This document shows, one piece after another, positions 17,842 to 27,073 of a stretch of DNA of 64,000 bases; within the stretch, counting starts at the first letter, position 1; the number at the start of each line of letters is the position of its first letter. The notes below the pieces were generated by a model. That model did not search any database. It was not told where the DNA came from and worked only from the letters and a program-made list of their open reading frames with translations. A program made the position numbers and the translations under genes. This DNA is from Clostridium_AM tanneri. Lineage in GTDB: Bacteria > Bacillota > Clostridia > Clostridiales > Clostridiaceae. Location of the stretch: assembly GCF_033659955.1 (NCBI RefSeq), contig NZ_JARUJP010000006.1, positions 1 through 64,000 of the forward strand, read 5' to 3'.

Positions 17842-18999
17842 ATGTTTAAAAAAAGATTTAGAATCCTTCTAGGAATTTGTATGCTTTTACTATTTGCTTT
17901 TTTTAGTATGGTTTACTATGATAAGACAGAGGAGGTGTGGTACAATCTTTCTGGAAGCAAAATCAATAGTGGAGATTTAAAGGTAGTCACTAATTATGAT
18001 CAATACTATGCTGCTGTAAAGGATGCAATGCTTAATTATGATAGCACCTTAACTTTAAGAACATTAAATTATAGTGAAAAGACTTATAATTTAGATGTAG
18101 TTGGTAAAATATCACAGGAAACTCCTCAATTATTAGGTATTATTGAAGGTACAACTATAACAGTGGTAAATTCTATTCCAGCAAAGTTAACACTTAACTT
18201 TAAGTATTATGATAGTAAAGAAAATCTGATAAACAAAGAAAAATTTGTGCAACAAAAGGTTGATGAGATAGTAAATAAAGTTATAAAATCAGAAATGAAG
18301 GATTATGAAAAGGAAGCTGCTCTTCATGATTATATAGTAAATAATGCTCAGTACGATGAAAGACTATTTACTAAAAATATGCCAAAGGAATCCTATACTG
18401 CTTATGGTTTACTAGCAAATAAGACAGGAGTTTGTCAAGGATATGCAGAGCTTATGGACAGGCTGCTAAAAGCTGTTGGCATTGAGTCAAAAATAATAAT
18501 TGGTGAGGCTAAAGACGAAACAGGCTGGATTAGTCATGCTTGGAATATAGTTAAAATAGGTGGTGAATATTACCACTTAGATCCAACTTGGAATGATCCA
18601 GTTACGGAAAATAGCTCTAATGAACCTAGATATTCTTACTTTAATATTACCGATGAACAAATAGTAAAAAATCATAGATGGAATAAAAACAATTATCCAA
18701 AATGCACTAGTACAACCTACAGTTTTAATAATTTAAACTTAGTAGAGAAGGACAGAAGAGGCAACGCTATTAAAGTAGTGAAAAACTATAACGAGTTTTA
18801 TAGTTCTATAAAAGAAGCTGTTAGACAAAATAACTCAGAGTTAACCTTTAGGATTTCAAATTACAGTGAAAGTATTTATGATGTAGAAAAGGCAGTAACT
18901 AAAATATACAATGAGCTTTGGAAAGACGGAGCTTACAGTTGGAGCCATTATACAGATGAAATTACAAATTCAGAATATCTAACTGTGACTTTTGAGTAG
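17842..18999 (+). CDS. Secreted or membrane-anchored transglutaminase-like protein
   Basis: 385 residues. An N-terminal hydrophobic helix (residues 7-27) gives a signal peptide or anchor. The transglutaminase-like core has the Cys-His-Asp triad Cys198 (GVCQGYAE), His232 (SHAWNIV) and Asp247 (HLDPTWND). A ~40-residue unit around VVTNYDQYYAAVKDA (residues 48-90) is repeated at the C-terminus as VVKNYNEFYSSIKEA (about 305-345), so the catalytic domain sits between two copies of a small domain. Family members act as proteases or cross-linkers on cell-wall proteins. AAAGGAG precedes ATG 17842. Single gene. Confidence 0.88.
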   Translation: MFKKRFRILLGICMLLLFAFFSMVYYDKTEEVWYNLSGSKINSGDLKVVTNYDQYYAAVKDAMLNYDSTLTLRTLNYSEKTYNLDVVGKISQETPQLLGIIEGTTITVVNSIPAKLTLNFKYYDSKENLINKEKFVQQKVDEIVNKVIKSEMKDYEKEAALHDYIVNNAQYDERLFTKNMPKESYTAYGLLANKTGVCQGYAELMDRLLKAVGIESKIIIGEAKDETGWISHAWNIVKIGGEYYHLDPTWNDPVTENSSNEPRYSYFNITDEQIVKNHRWNKNNYPKCTSTTYSFNNLNLVEKDRRGNAIKVVKNYNEFYSSIKEAVRQNNSELTFRISNYSESIYDVEKAVTKIYNELWKDGAYSWSHYTDEITNSEYLTVTFE

Positions 19000-19014
19000 A
19001 AATGATAACACTTA

Positions 19015-19298
19015 AAGTATGATGGGACACAAAAGTTTTGGTGCACTGAACACCGGTGTGACCGATAGAGGTATACTGCTTGAAAGCCCTCATTTCAGGA
19101 AGAAGGTCTAATGCTGGCTCAACTTCGAAAATGAACTCAAACTCAATGCTTTCTGCGAAAGCTGAGTTTTCGTTAACATTTTGGAAATCGCTAGCATAAG
19201 ACCTTCTAACCCTTATTCGAAGCTTTCTACTCAGTATACCTCTACCTACACACCTGTTTTTAGTGCAGCCAAAAGTTTTATTATATCCGTCATCACAT
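19015..19298 (+). repeat. Long palindromic element A (possible structured RNA)
   Basis: A ~280-nt imperfect palindrome 15 nt after the transglutaminase stop. Nested stems seen: TTTTGG/CCAAAA (outermost); GGTGTG/CACACC; TAGAGGTATACTG/CAGTATACCTCTA; GAAAGC/GCTTTC; AGAAGGTCT-A-ATGC/GCAT-A-AGACCTTCT; and an apical GCTTTC/GAAAGC hairpin. Internal loops contain CCCTC and TTATTCGAAG. It is homologous to element B (19640-19900), which lies in opposite orientation and has compensatory changes in these stems. No open frame. The orientation given is the one aligned with element B read on the minus strand. Confidence 0.8.
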
Positions 19299-19639
19299 AT
19301 AAAATCTATGCGGTAGCATAGCTAATAAACCAAAGTGCTAGTAGTATTATTGGTCAGATTAATTGTTAAAACTTATAAATAAAAATGCGGAGCGTAGATA
19401 TAACTACTCTATGTACTTAAAGTTTGTAATTCTGGTAAATGAAAGGTTCTTAATCAAGCTATGACACTTATTCTTTTATGCTTAAATACTTTGTAGAGTC
19501 CCTCCGGACAGATAAAATAACTGTTTATTTAGTAAAAACTCTTCTGCAATTCTATTAAAAATCTTATAACACAAGGGCTTGTCGCCCTATAATCTAAGGG
19601 TAATTTTATTTAGACAAAAGGAAACTTGTAATAAGAATT
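19299..19639. other. Spacer between the two palindromic elements
   Basis: About 340 nt without an open frame. It has two small GC hairpins, GTCCCTCCGGAC near 19498 and GGGCTTGTCGCCC near 19575, and is otherwise AT-rich. No promoter or gene is recognised. Confidence 0.5.
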
Positions 19640-19900
19640 AAAACTTTGTAGCCTGTGTGTGGGTAGATATATAGTGCGGCAGTTAGCTTCGAACAAGACT
19701 ACAGCCTCTTATGTTGGTGAGTTCAAAAAGGATTCAGATTTTTCAGCTCTCGAAGAGATGCATTGAAAAATTTGACCTTTTTGAAAATCGAGCCAACATT
19801 AGAGGCTGTTGTCGATGAGAGGGCTAACAGAGCACTATATATCTGCTCATATGCACAGGCTGCCAAGTCTAATTGCTAAGCCACCTTTGTGTCTCAATAA
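19640..19900 (-). repeat. Long palindromic element B (possible structured RNA)
   Basis: A ~260-nt imperfect palindrome ending about 5 nt before the MFS stop. Read on the minus strand it aligns with element A: GCCTGTG/CACAGGC; AGATATATAGTGC/GCACTATATATCT; GTTAGC/GCTAAC; ACAGCCTCT-A-ATGTTGG/CCAACAT-A-AGAGGCTGT; an inner CAAAAAGG/CCTTTTTG; and an apical CTCTTCGAGAG. Loops AGCCCTC, TCTAATG, CATAAGA and TTCGAAGCT match element A, while many paired positions differ in both arms. Confidence 0.8.
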
Positions 19901-19904
19901 TCTG

Positions 19905-21350
19905 CTAGGCTACTTCCTCATTCTTTAATCCACTTGGAAGTGTAAAAGATAACAATAAACTAATTGCAGTAATACATATTAATACTATAAACACTAAGTG
20001 AAGTCCTGAGTTTAAGGAAGCTTTTATCTGTTCAAGAGATACCCCTGTGCTAGCACTTGATGCAGAGTAAAGATTACTCGGATCTATGCCCATGATACCT
20101 AACTTGCTAAAGTATTTAATAATACTTAAATTAAACATACTTCCAAAAACACTTACACCTATAGTCTGTCCCAATGTACGTACAAGAGAGTTAGAAGCCG
20201 TTGCTGCCCCTCTTTTACTATAATCTACAGAGGATTGTACTACTATTGTTAAGGTTGTAAAACATCCTCCAAAACCAAATCCCATTATAGAAACATAGAT
20301 TATAACTAACAATAGAGATGAGTTAACATCTAAGGTTGGTAGGAATATACAGCTTATTAATATAATAAGAGAAGATACTCCAATTACTATTTTTTCTCCA
20401 TACTTAGGTATAGCTTTACCAAGAACCACTGAAGATAAAAGCCAGGTTACAGACATAGGTGCCATTGATAACCCAGAAATAGTTGCTCCAAACCCTAAAA
20501 CATTTTGCATGTATAAAGGCATATAAACATCTGCTGCAATCAATACCGCTGAAGCTAAAAAGCTAATAATATTTACAATTATATTAGTCTTTGTGAAAAT
20601 TTCAAAGGGAATGATAGGTTCCTCTGCTCTTTTTTCTATAAAGTAGAAGGCTGCTAGGGCTAAAGCCGTTGCCATTAAAGATATCATTATAGAAAAAGAA
20701 CCTTTTCCTCCTGCCATTGTACCATATAAAAGGAATATAATAGCACTGGATAAAGCTACAGTACCTGCATAATCAATCTTGCATTTTTTCTTTGTAAAAT
20801 TTTCATTTAGATTTCTTTGAAGCAGCCATATAGACAGTATTCCAAAAGGTATATTTATAAAGAAAATCCAATGCCATGAAAGATAATCTATTAAAAAACC
20901 ACCTAAAAACGGTCCTGCAAGACTAGCTATTCCCCAGGTGCTGCTTATCCAGCCTTGTACCTTTGCTCTCTCTGAAAGATCGAAAACATCACCTACTATA
21001 GTATAAGTTACAGTAAAAATCGCCCCTGCACCTAGTCCCTGTAGTGCACGAAAGGCTATCAGCTGATGCATGCTTCTTGATAAGCCACATAGTGAACTAC
21101 CTATTAGAAAAATTATTATTCCTATGGAAAGAACATTCTTTCTTCCATATAAGTCAGCTAGCTTTCCATATATAGGTGTAGAAATAGCTGATGTTAGCAA
21201 GTATAAAGAGAAAACCCAGCTTATTAACTCAAAACCATTTAATTCTCTTACTATTGTTGGCACAGCAGTAGTAACAACGGTTCCTTCTACAGCACCAAGA
21301 AACATTGCTACCATTATAGCTATAACTATGCTTCTTTTTTTCGAATCCAT
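19905..21350 (-). CDS. MFS multidrug exporter, DHA2 (EmrB/QacA) family
   Basis: 481 residues with about 14 hydrophobic helices, as in the DHA2 family. Motif A appears as GKLADLYGRKNVL after helix 2, and the helix 5 motif C region reads STWGIASLAGPFLGG. It is a proton-driven exporter of drugs or toxic metabolites. The ATG at 21350 follows an AGGAAGTG site. No TetR or MarR regulator gene is next to it. Element B lies immediately beyond its stop. Confidence 0.9.
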   Translation of the reverse strand: MDSKKRSIVIAIMVAMFLGAVEGTVVTTAVPTIVRELNGFELISWVFSLYLLTSAISTPIYGKLADLYGRKNVLSIGIIIFLIGSSLCGLSRSMHQLIAFRALQGLGAGAIFTVTYTIVGDVFDLSERAKVQGWISSTWGIASLAGPFLGGFLIDYLSWHWIFFINIPFGILSIWLLQRNLNENFTKKKCKIDYAGTVALSSAIIFLLYGTMAGGKGSFSIMISLMATALALAAFYFIEKRAEEPIIPFEIFTKTNIIVNIISFLASAVLIAADVYMPLYMQNVLGFGATISGLSMAPMSVTWLLSSVVLGKAIPKYGEKIVIGVSSLIILISCIFLPTLDVNSSLLLVIIYVSIMGFGFGGCFTTLTIVVQSSVDYSKRGAATASNSLVRTLGQTIGVSVFGSMFNLSIIKYFSKLGIMGIDPSNLYSASSASTGVSLEQIKASLNSGLHLVFIVLICITAISLLLSFTLPSGLKNEEVA

Positions 21351-21481
21351 GTGGACATCACTTCCTTTATGTTATAATTCTGTTTTCAAAACAACAAATA
21401 ACATTCTATCATTAATATAAAAAATTGCCAACCTTATTTATATGTAAATTTAACTACTCTAATGTTAACCTACATCAAAAA

Positions 21482-21509
21482 CCACATCAAGAGTTTTTCC
21501 TAATGTGGC
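21482..21509 (-). terminator. Terminator of the DUF362 gene
   Basis: CCACAT/ATGTGG stem followed on the minus strand by TTTTT, just past the stop at 21518. Confidence 0.7.
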
Positions 21510-21517
21510 TAAATATA

Positions 21518-22549
21518 CTATATCTGAACTAATTCATATTCCATACTTCCTAGTCCTATTTTTTCTGCATACTCAAGAGTGTTTCTTCCTCTTTTAAATA
21601 CTGTCTTACCTGATGCCTTATCTAGAGCATCTAAGCAAGCTTTATCTATAGCCACTGGGTCTGTTGAAGCAAATACTCCTATATCCTTTGCTATTGGCTT
21701 CATACTATGTCCTTCACAATCACAGCCTCTCGTGATATTAAAAGCAAAAGTTATATATACATTCCTTTTATCCTTTGCAGCGGCATAAGCATATTCTGCT
21801 AACCTTTCATTGAAGGATTTTGACAGAGATTGAACCCAGCTATTTGAAATAGCACCGTAAGGACATCTAGCCTGACAGGCTGCACAGCCTACACATTTGT
21901 TTTTATCTATTTTTGCCTTTGTTCCTATAATTATTGCATTTTCTGGACAGTTAGCGGCACAGATTTTACATGCTTTACACTTAAAATAATTAACTTTAGG
22001 TTTTGAATTAGCATGTTGGTCAAGCTTTCCTCCTCTAGAGGCACAGCCCATAGCAAGCTGCTTTATAGCACCACCAAACCCTGCAAGACCGTGTCCTTTA
22101 AAATGACTGAGAACAATAACCTGCCTCTGTATTGCAATCTCCCTACCTATCTTACATTTTTCAAAATGTTTTTTATTTATCTCTACAGCTTCATAGGCTT
22201 CTCCATTTTCACCATCTGCTATTATTACAGGCAGCTGAGTGAATCCATGTTCCTCTGCCAGTTTCATATGCTTTGCTTTAGTTGTCCTTTCTCCCATATA
22301 TAATACATTGGTCTCGATAAAGGCACTTTCTATTTCTCTTTCTTTTAAGTACTCTATTATTCCGTTAAAGTTTTCTGATTTTATGAAGGTCTTGTTTCCC
22401 TTTTCACCAAAATGAACCTTTAAAGGTATAAACTTCTCTAAACTTATCCCTTCCCTTTCAACAAGTTCCCTTATAAGCTCTGCAGCTGCCTTGCTTATTT
22501 CAGCAGTTTTCGAGTAAGACTCTATCTCTTTAAAATATACCTTTGCCAT
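21518..22549 (-). CDS. DUF362 protein with two [4Fe-4S] clusters
   Basis: 343 residues. The DUF362 region spans most of the protein, with a bacterial ferredoxin insert at about 190-235 carrying two CxxCxxCxxxCP motifs (CKACKICAANCP and CVGCAACQARCP). A GFGGAIKQLAMGCASRGGK segment precedes it and TDPVAIDKACLD follows. Probably cytosolic electron transfer; the partner is unknown. It is separated from the upstream flavodiiron gene by a strong terminator, so it is probably transcribed alone. Confidence 0.88.
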   Translation of the reverse strand: MAKVYFKEIESYSKTAEISKAAAELIRELVEREGISLEKFIPLKVHFGEKGNKTFIKSENFNGIIEYLKEREIESAFIETNVLYMGERTTKAKHMKLAEEHGFTQLPVIIADGENGEAYEAVEINKKHFEKCKIGREIAIQRQVIVLSHFKGHGLAGFGGAIKQLAMGCASRGGKLDQHANSKPKVNYFKCKACKICAANCPENAIIIGTKAKIDKNKCVGCAACQARCPYGAISNSWVQSLSKSFNERLAEYAYAAAKDKRNVYITFAFNITRGCDCEGHSMKPIAKDIGVFASTDPVAIDKACLDALDKASGKTVFKRGRNTLEYAEKIGLGSMEYELVQI

Positions 22550-22571
22550 AAAATGTACCCCCTAATTAGAC

Positions 22572-22615
22572 AATATAAAAGTCCTTATAGTTAGGTTATA
22601 AGGACTTTTATATTA
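22572..22615 (-). terminator. Terminator of the flavodiiron gene
   Basis: A perfect palindrome with AATATAAAAGTCCTTATA arms lies directly after the stop at 22619. It is symmetrical, so it works in either direction. Confidence 0.85.
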
Positions 22616-22618
22616 ATT

Positions 22619-23809
22619 CTATAATTCTTTAACAAAATCCTCTCCGAATTTCTTACATCTATCCTCTTCTTCCTCACCGGGATACCATAATTCCTTTATA
22701 CCATCGTTAACTACCTCAAAGCCTGCCTTTTTCAAATCTTCAGTAATCATCTTTATATTCTCTCCACTCCAACCATAGCTTCCAAAGGCTGCTGCTTTTT
22801 TATTTTTAAAGCCTAAACCTCGTATCATTTCTAATATTCCTGAAGTTGATGAAAGAATGCCTTTATTTATTGTAGATGATCCAACAAGTATAGCCTTTGA
22901 TTTGAAAATCTCTGTTATCACATCATTTTTATCAGTCTTTGCTGAATTAAATATCTTCAAATTTATAGTACTATCAGATTTCTTTATTCCTTCTCCAATT
23001 AGTTCTGCCATTCTCCTTGTGGCATTCCACATACTATCATATATAATAGTAATCTGATTTTCTTGATAATTTTTTGCCCATTCTAAATATTTGTTTACTA
23101 TTTGTAATGGATTATCTCTCCATATGACACCATGGCTGGTGCATATCATATCTACTGGTAAATTCAACGCCAGTACCTCATTAATTTTCTTTTCCACAAA
23201 AACACTAAAAGGAGTTAATATATTTGCATAGTATTTTATTGCCTGCTGGTACAGTTCGCAGGTATCTGCTAGGTCATTATACATATACTCCGATGCATAG
23301 TGCTGTCCAAAGGCATCGTTACTAAACAGTATATTTTCTTCTGACATATATGTGAACATTGTATCTGGCCAGTGAAGCATTTTTGCCTCAACAAAGGTTA
23401 ACTTGCTGTCTCCAATGTCTAAGGTATCCCCTGTCTTCACCTCAACAAAATTCCAATCCTGATGGTAATGTCCTTTTAGCAATTTAGCACCATTTTTAGT
23501 ACAGTATATAGGAACATCTGGTATCTCCTTCATAAGCTCTGGAAGAGCTCCACTATGATCTGGCTCTGAATGGTTCATAATTATGTAGTCTATTTCTTTT
23601 AGGTTTATTTCCTTTTTCAGATTGATAATGAACTCTTTAGCAAAGGGGAGCCATACTGTATCCATTAATACTGTTTTTTTGTCTCTTATTAAATATGAAT
23701 TATAAGAGGAACCCTTGTGAGTAGAATACTCCTCTCCATGAAACTTTCTAAGTTCCCAATCTATTTTACCTACCCATGTTACTTTATCATTAATTTTAAA
23801 ACTCACGAG
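22619..23809 (-). CDS. fprA: FprA-type flavodiiron protein
   Basis: About 396 residues: a metallo-beta-lactamase-like di-iron domain (1-250) with the H-x-E-x-D-H ligand set in HSEPDHSG, then a flavodoxin domain (250-396) with the FMN loop IIYDSMWNATR. The family reduces O2 to water (or NO to N2O) using rubredoxin or NADH-linked donors and protects anaerobes; here it fits with rubrerythrin elsewhere in the window. Two starts are possible: GTG 23809, 10 nt after GGGAG (preferred), or TTG 23815, only 4 nt after it. Confidence 0.92.
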   Translation of the reverse strand, partial: LVSFKINDKVTWVGKIDWELRKFHGEEYSTHKGSSYNSYLIRDKKTVLMDTVWLPFAKEFIINLKKEINLKEIDYIIMNHSEPDHSGALPELMKEIPDVPIYCTKNGAKLLKGHYHQDWNFVEVKTGDTLDIGDSKLTFVEAKMLHWPDTMFTYMSEENILFSNDAFGQHYASEYMYNDLADTCELYQQAIKYYANILTPFSVFVEKKINEVLALNLPVDMICTSHGVIWRDNPLQIVNKYLEWAKNYQENQITIIYDSMWNATRRMAELIGEGIKKSDSTINLKIFNSAKTDKNDVITEIFKSKAILVGSSTINKGILSSTSGILEMIRGLGFKNKKAAAFGSYGWSGENIKMITEDLKKAGFEVVNDGIKELWYPGEEEEDRCKKFGEDFVKEL

Positions 23810-23975
23810 CAACACACTCCCTTTATAATATTGATGTTTCCTTTATTTTGCCACAAATTCCATCTTTTATTTATTACAAAGAAGTATTTTTCTTCCTCAC
23901 TTTATTTCACTTATTTGACTATCAATTTGTCTTAAAGCATAGTCTCTTATAAAACAAAAATTTTTTAAAAAAATA

Positions 23976-24001
23976 ACCTTGTTCTTTAAATCGAACAAGG
24001 T
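23976..24001 (-). terminator. Terminator of the dicarboxylate/glutamate symporter gene
   Basis: ACCTTGTTC/GAACAAGGT stem followed on the minus strand by TTATTTTTTT. Confidence 0.85.
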
Positions 24002-24088
24002 CATCAAATATAGGGATAACATGTATTTGAATATTCATTGACTAAATTATAGTCAATGATAGAGTTTGGCTAATAAAATAATATTTAT

Positions 24089-25360
24089 CTAAGCAGCCTT
24101 TTCAAAGGTTTCTAAGTACTTCTGACCCTTTATCTTATTATACTGACCTTCCCACTTAGATATAACAACTACAGCTAGGGAATTACCAACTACGTTAACA
24201 GCAGTTCTTGCCATATCTAAAATACGGTCTATTCCAGCAATAAATGCCAGCCCCTCTAAAGGAATTCCAACAGAACCTAAGGTAGCCAGTAATACTACGA
24301 AGGATACCCCTGGTACTCCTGCTATTCCCTTTGAAGTTACCATAAGTACTAGCACTAATTTAATTTGCTCTGAAATCGGCAAGTGAATTCCATACATTTG
24401 AGCTATAAATATAGCGGCAATTGCTTGATATAATGTAGATCCATCTAGATTAAAGGAATATCCAGTTGGTACAACAAAAGTTGCAATAGATTTTGGACAT
24501 CCGAATTTCTCCATCTTCTCCATGATTTTAGGAAGAACTGTTTCTGAACTTGAAGTACTATAAGCAAGAATAAGCTCTTCTTTTAGTATTTTTATAATGC
24601 TTATTATACTTGTTCCAATAATCTTTCCTACTAATCCAAGGACAACAAGTACAAAGAAAATCATTGCTCCATAAGTAGTTATGGCGAGCTTTCCTAATGG
24701 AATTAAAGACTTTAATCCAAATTTAGAAACGGTAACTCCTATTAATGAAAATACACCAATTGGAGCAGTTTTCATAATTAAGTTTGTTACCCAGAACATT
24801 GCATCTGCAGTTCCCTGACAGAATTGAAGAACAGGTTTTCCTTTTTCTCCAATTGCTGCAACTCCTAATCCAAAGATAACTGAAAAGAATATTACAGCAA
24901 GCATGTCCCCTTTAGTTAATGCTTGAAAAATATTTGTTGGAACAATGTTTATAAATGTATCCGCAAAGCTATGATGTCCTACTTGCTCAGCTGTATCTAC
25001 ATAAGTAGATATATTGGTTTTTGTAAGAGAACTCATATCTATTCCTGTTCCTGGATGGAATAGATTACCTATTAATAAACCTACTACGATAGCCACGGTA
25101 GTTACTATTTCAAAGTATAAAATAGTCTTCCCACCTAATTTACCAACCTGCTTAATATCTCCTGCTCCTGCAATACCTACAACTAGTGATGAAAATACGA
25201 TTGGCACAACTATCATCTTTATTAAGCGAAGAAAAATATCTCCAAAAGGTTTTAAATAAGTTTCTACCGCTGGATTACCATAAAAAACAGCACCGACTAT
25301 AATACCTAATATAAGTCCTACAACAATTTGTGCTGCTAAACCAAACTTAAACTTTTTCAT
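24089..25360 (-). CDS. Dicarboxylate/amino acid:cation symporter (GltP/GltT-like)
   Basis: 423 residues, the usual length for the DAACS family, with about 8 membrane helices plus re-entrant hairpins. The serine-rich STSSSETVLPKIM hairpin and the helix 7-8 region (VPTGYSFNLDGST, GIAGVPGVSFV) are clear. It imports glutamate/aspartate or C4-dicarboxylates with H+ or Na+. It diverges from a GlnK/GlnL-like two-component system that probably controls it; that link is inferred from position. Confidence 0.93.
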   Translation of the reverse strand: MKKFKFGLAAQIVVGLILGIIVGAVFYGNPAVETYLKPFGDIFLRLIKMIVVPIVFSSLVVGIAGAGDIKQVGKLGGKTILYFEIVTTVAIVVGLLIGNLFHPGTGIDMSSLTKTNISTYVDTAEQVGHHSFADTFINIVPTNIFQALTKGDMLAVIFFSVIFGLGVAAIGEKGKPVLQFCQGTADAMFWVTNLIMKTAPIGVFSLIGVTVSKFGLKSLIPLGKLAITTYGAMIFFVLVVLGLVGKIIGTSIISIIKILKEELILAYSTSSSETVLPKIMEKMEKFGCPKSIATFVVPTGYSFNLDGSTLYQAIAAIFIAQMYGIHLPISEQIKLVLVLMVTSKGIAGVPGVSFVVLLATLGSVGIPLEGLAFIAGIDRILDMARTAVNVVGNSLAVVVISKWEGQYNKIKGQKYLETFEKAA

Positions 25361-25785
25361 ATAGTACCACCTTTCCTTTTACTTTCTATATACAATTAAA
25401 TTTATGATCTGTTATCATGAATAAATTTTATAACCCAAACTACGAAATCCAACAAAAAACTACAAATAATCTTATAAAAATTTTTCAAAAAATGAATAAT
25501 TCATTGTCCAAACTACCATTTAATAGACTATTGACTTAAATCTCATTTTTTATTTTAAATACTTAAAGAATAAAACCAACTTTTCACTTAATTTTAAAAT
25601 TATTCAGAAATAAATAAAATATCTAATTCTCTTATTTAGCCTTGGTAGATATACCCGGCACTCAACTTATAGATTAGTATTTAATTATATTTGGCACTAG
25701 TATATTGTTGAATTTTCTGTTATTCTGATTTATGGATATTTCCCAATTACTTTTTACATAATACGTGCAAAGGAGTGCTGACCTA
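25361..25785. other. Divergent regulatory region, symporter / two-component system
   Basis: About 425 nt without an open frame, AT-rich. It should carry both promoters and the response-regulator binding sites. Short TTGACTTAAA-type and TTTTTCA repeats are present near 25480-25560, but I cannot define an operator. Confidence 0.5.
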
Positions 25786-27069
25786 TTGAAAGAAGATTTA
25801 ATCATTCTTGCTTTAATGATAATTACTGTACCTTTAACTGGTGAATTAAAGTTCTACCCTTTTAATGATACCTTCAGAGTTAGTTTTGGCACTACAGCCT
25901 TTTTCTTTTTTTTGCTGTGGATTCGAAAGAGATATTGGCTAGTTTTATCTGGATTCATTGTTGGAATCTCTGTTATCTCTTTCCGTATAGCTTTAGATTG
26001 GATAGTAAACAGGGGATTTCAATTTGAATATGATTTCATTATTCACTTTTCTTCAGCTTTTTATTATGCTACATACTCTAGTCTCTTTTATCTTGTAAGA
26101 GTGAATAACTTTCATAGTAAACCTTTAATTATTGGTTTTATGTCTATATTTATTGAAATAACCTCTGCTATAGTTGAGTTATCTGTTAGACACTTTGTTT
26201 TAGGAAATTTGATCACTCTACCTATGCTTAGTAAGATTATTATTATAGCAATTATACGAAGCTTTTTTGCTCTAAGCTTTTTTACTGTATTAAAACTACA
26301 TGAAGCAAAGTTAGAATCTAAACAGCACCAAGAACGTAACATTCATATGCTGTCTCTTATTTCTAACTTATATGAAGAATCTATTCAATTGAAGAAAACC
26401 CTCAGAGATTCAGAGGATATAACAAGAAAATGTTATAATTTATATAGAAAGCTAGAAAAAAGCAACTCACCTTTAGTTGTAGAAGAGATATCTAAAGAAA
26501 TATTACAATTGGCTGGTGAAATTCATGAAATCAAAAAAGACAACCAAAGAATTTATGCAGGTCTTAATAAATTAATTTCTGCAGAAAGTTCTAGTGATTA
26601 TATGGATATATTAAAAATATACAATATTATCCTTAAAACAAATAAAAATTATGCTATGTTACTTAATAAAAACATTACATTTATTTCTAATATTCAAGGG
26701 CAGCTGCCTCCGTTACATATTTACACTGTTTTATCTATTATCAATAATTTAGTCTCTAATGCAGTAGAATCTATTGTGGATTCAGGTTTAATTAAAATTT
26801 CCATTAATAAAACTGACCACTTAGTTCAATTTACAGTATGGGACAATGGTGTAGGTATACCCCAAAAGAAAAAGGAATTAATTTTCAAACCAGGATACAC
26901 TACCAAGTATGACGTATCTGGAAATCCATCAACAGGCATGGGACTGCCTTATGTGAAAGAATTAGTTGCAAATCTTAATGGCACATTAACAGTTGAATCT
27001 ATCACTGAAAAAAATGAAACAATTTTTACTATAAAGATACCAATTAATAGTTTAATTAAGAAAGGATGA
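25786..27069 (+). CDS. Sensor histidine kinase, GlnK (YcbA)-like
   Basis: About 427 residues. The N-terminus has about five hydrophobic helices (residues 5-175), followed by a helical dimerisation region and an HATPase domain with NNLVSNAVESI, DNGVGIP and STGMGLPYVKE. It resembles YcbA/GlnK of Bacillus, which senses glutamine. TTG 25786 is preferred because AAAGGAG lies 10 nt upstream; an upstream GTG would precede that site. Four nt separate its stop from the regulator gene, so they form an operon. The divergent symporter is the likely target. Confidence 0.8.
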   Translation: MKEDLIILALMIITVPLTGELKFYPFNDTFRVSFGTTAFFFFLLWIRKRYWLVLSGFIVGISVISFRIALDWIVNRGFQFEYDFIIHFSSAFYYATYSSLFYLVRVNNFHSKPLIIGFMSIFIEITSAIVELSVRHFVLGNLITLPMLSKIIIIAIIRSFFALSFFTVLKLHEAKLESKQHQERNIHMLSLISNLYEESIQLKKTLRDSEDITRKCYNLYRKLEKSNSPLVVEEISKEILQLAGEIHEIKKDNQRIYAGLNKLISAESSSDYMDILKIYNIILKTNKNYAMLLNKNITFISNIQGQLPPLHIYTVLSIINNLVSNAVESIVDSGLIKISINKTDHLVQFTVWDNGVGIPQKKKELIFKPGYTTKYDVSGNPSTGMGLPYVKELVANLNGTLTVESITEKNETIFTIKIPINSLIKKG

Positions 27070-27073
27070 TACC

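Noticed and set aside
19015..19900. Retron msr/msd region or integron attC sites as an explanation for the long hairpins
   Set aside because: No reverse transcriptase or integrase gene is in the surrounding sequence, and the attC core pattern (GTTRRRY / RYYYAAC) is not met.
21070..21420. Plus-strand open frame of 116 codons overlapping the MFS exporter start
   Set aside because: The MFS translation has coherent helices and motif A here; the antisense product has no recognisable pattern.
25361..25785. Riboswitch or T-box in front of the symporter
   Set aside because: No conserved aptamer or T-box sequence can be seen on either strand.
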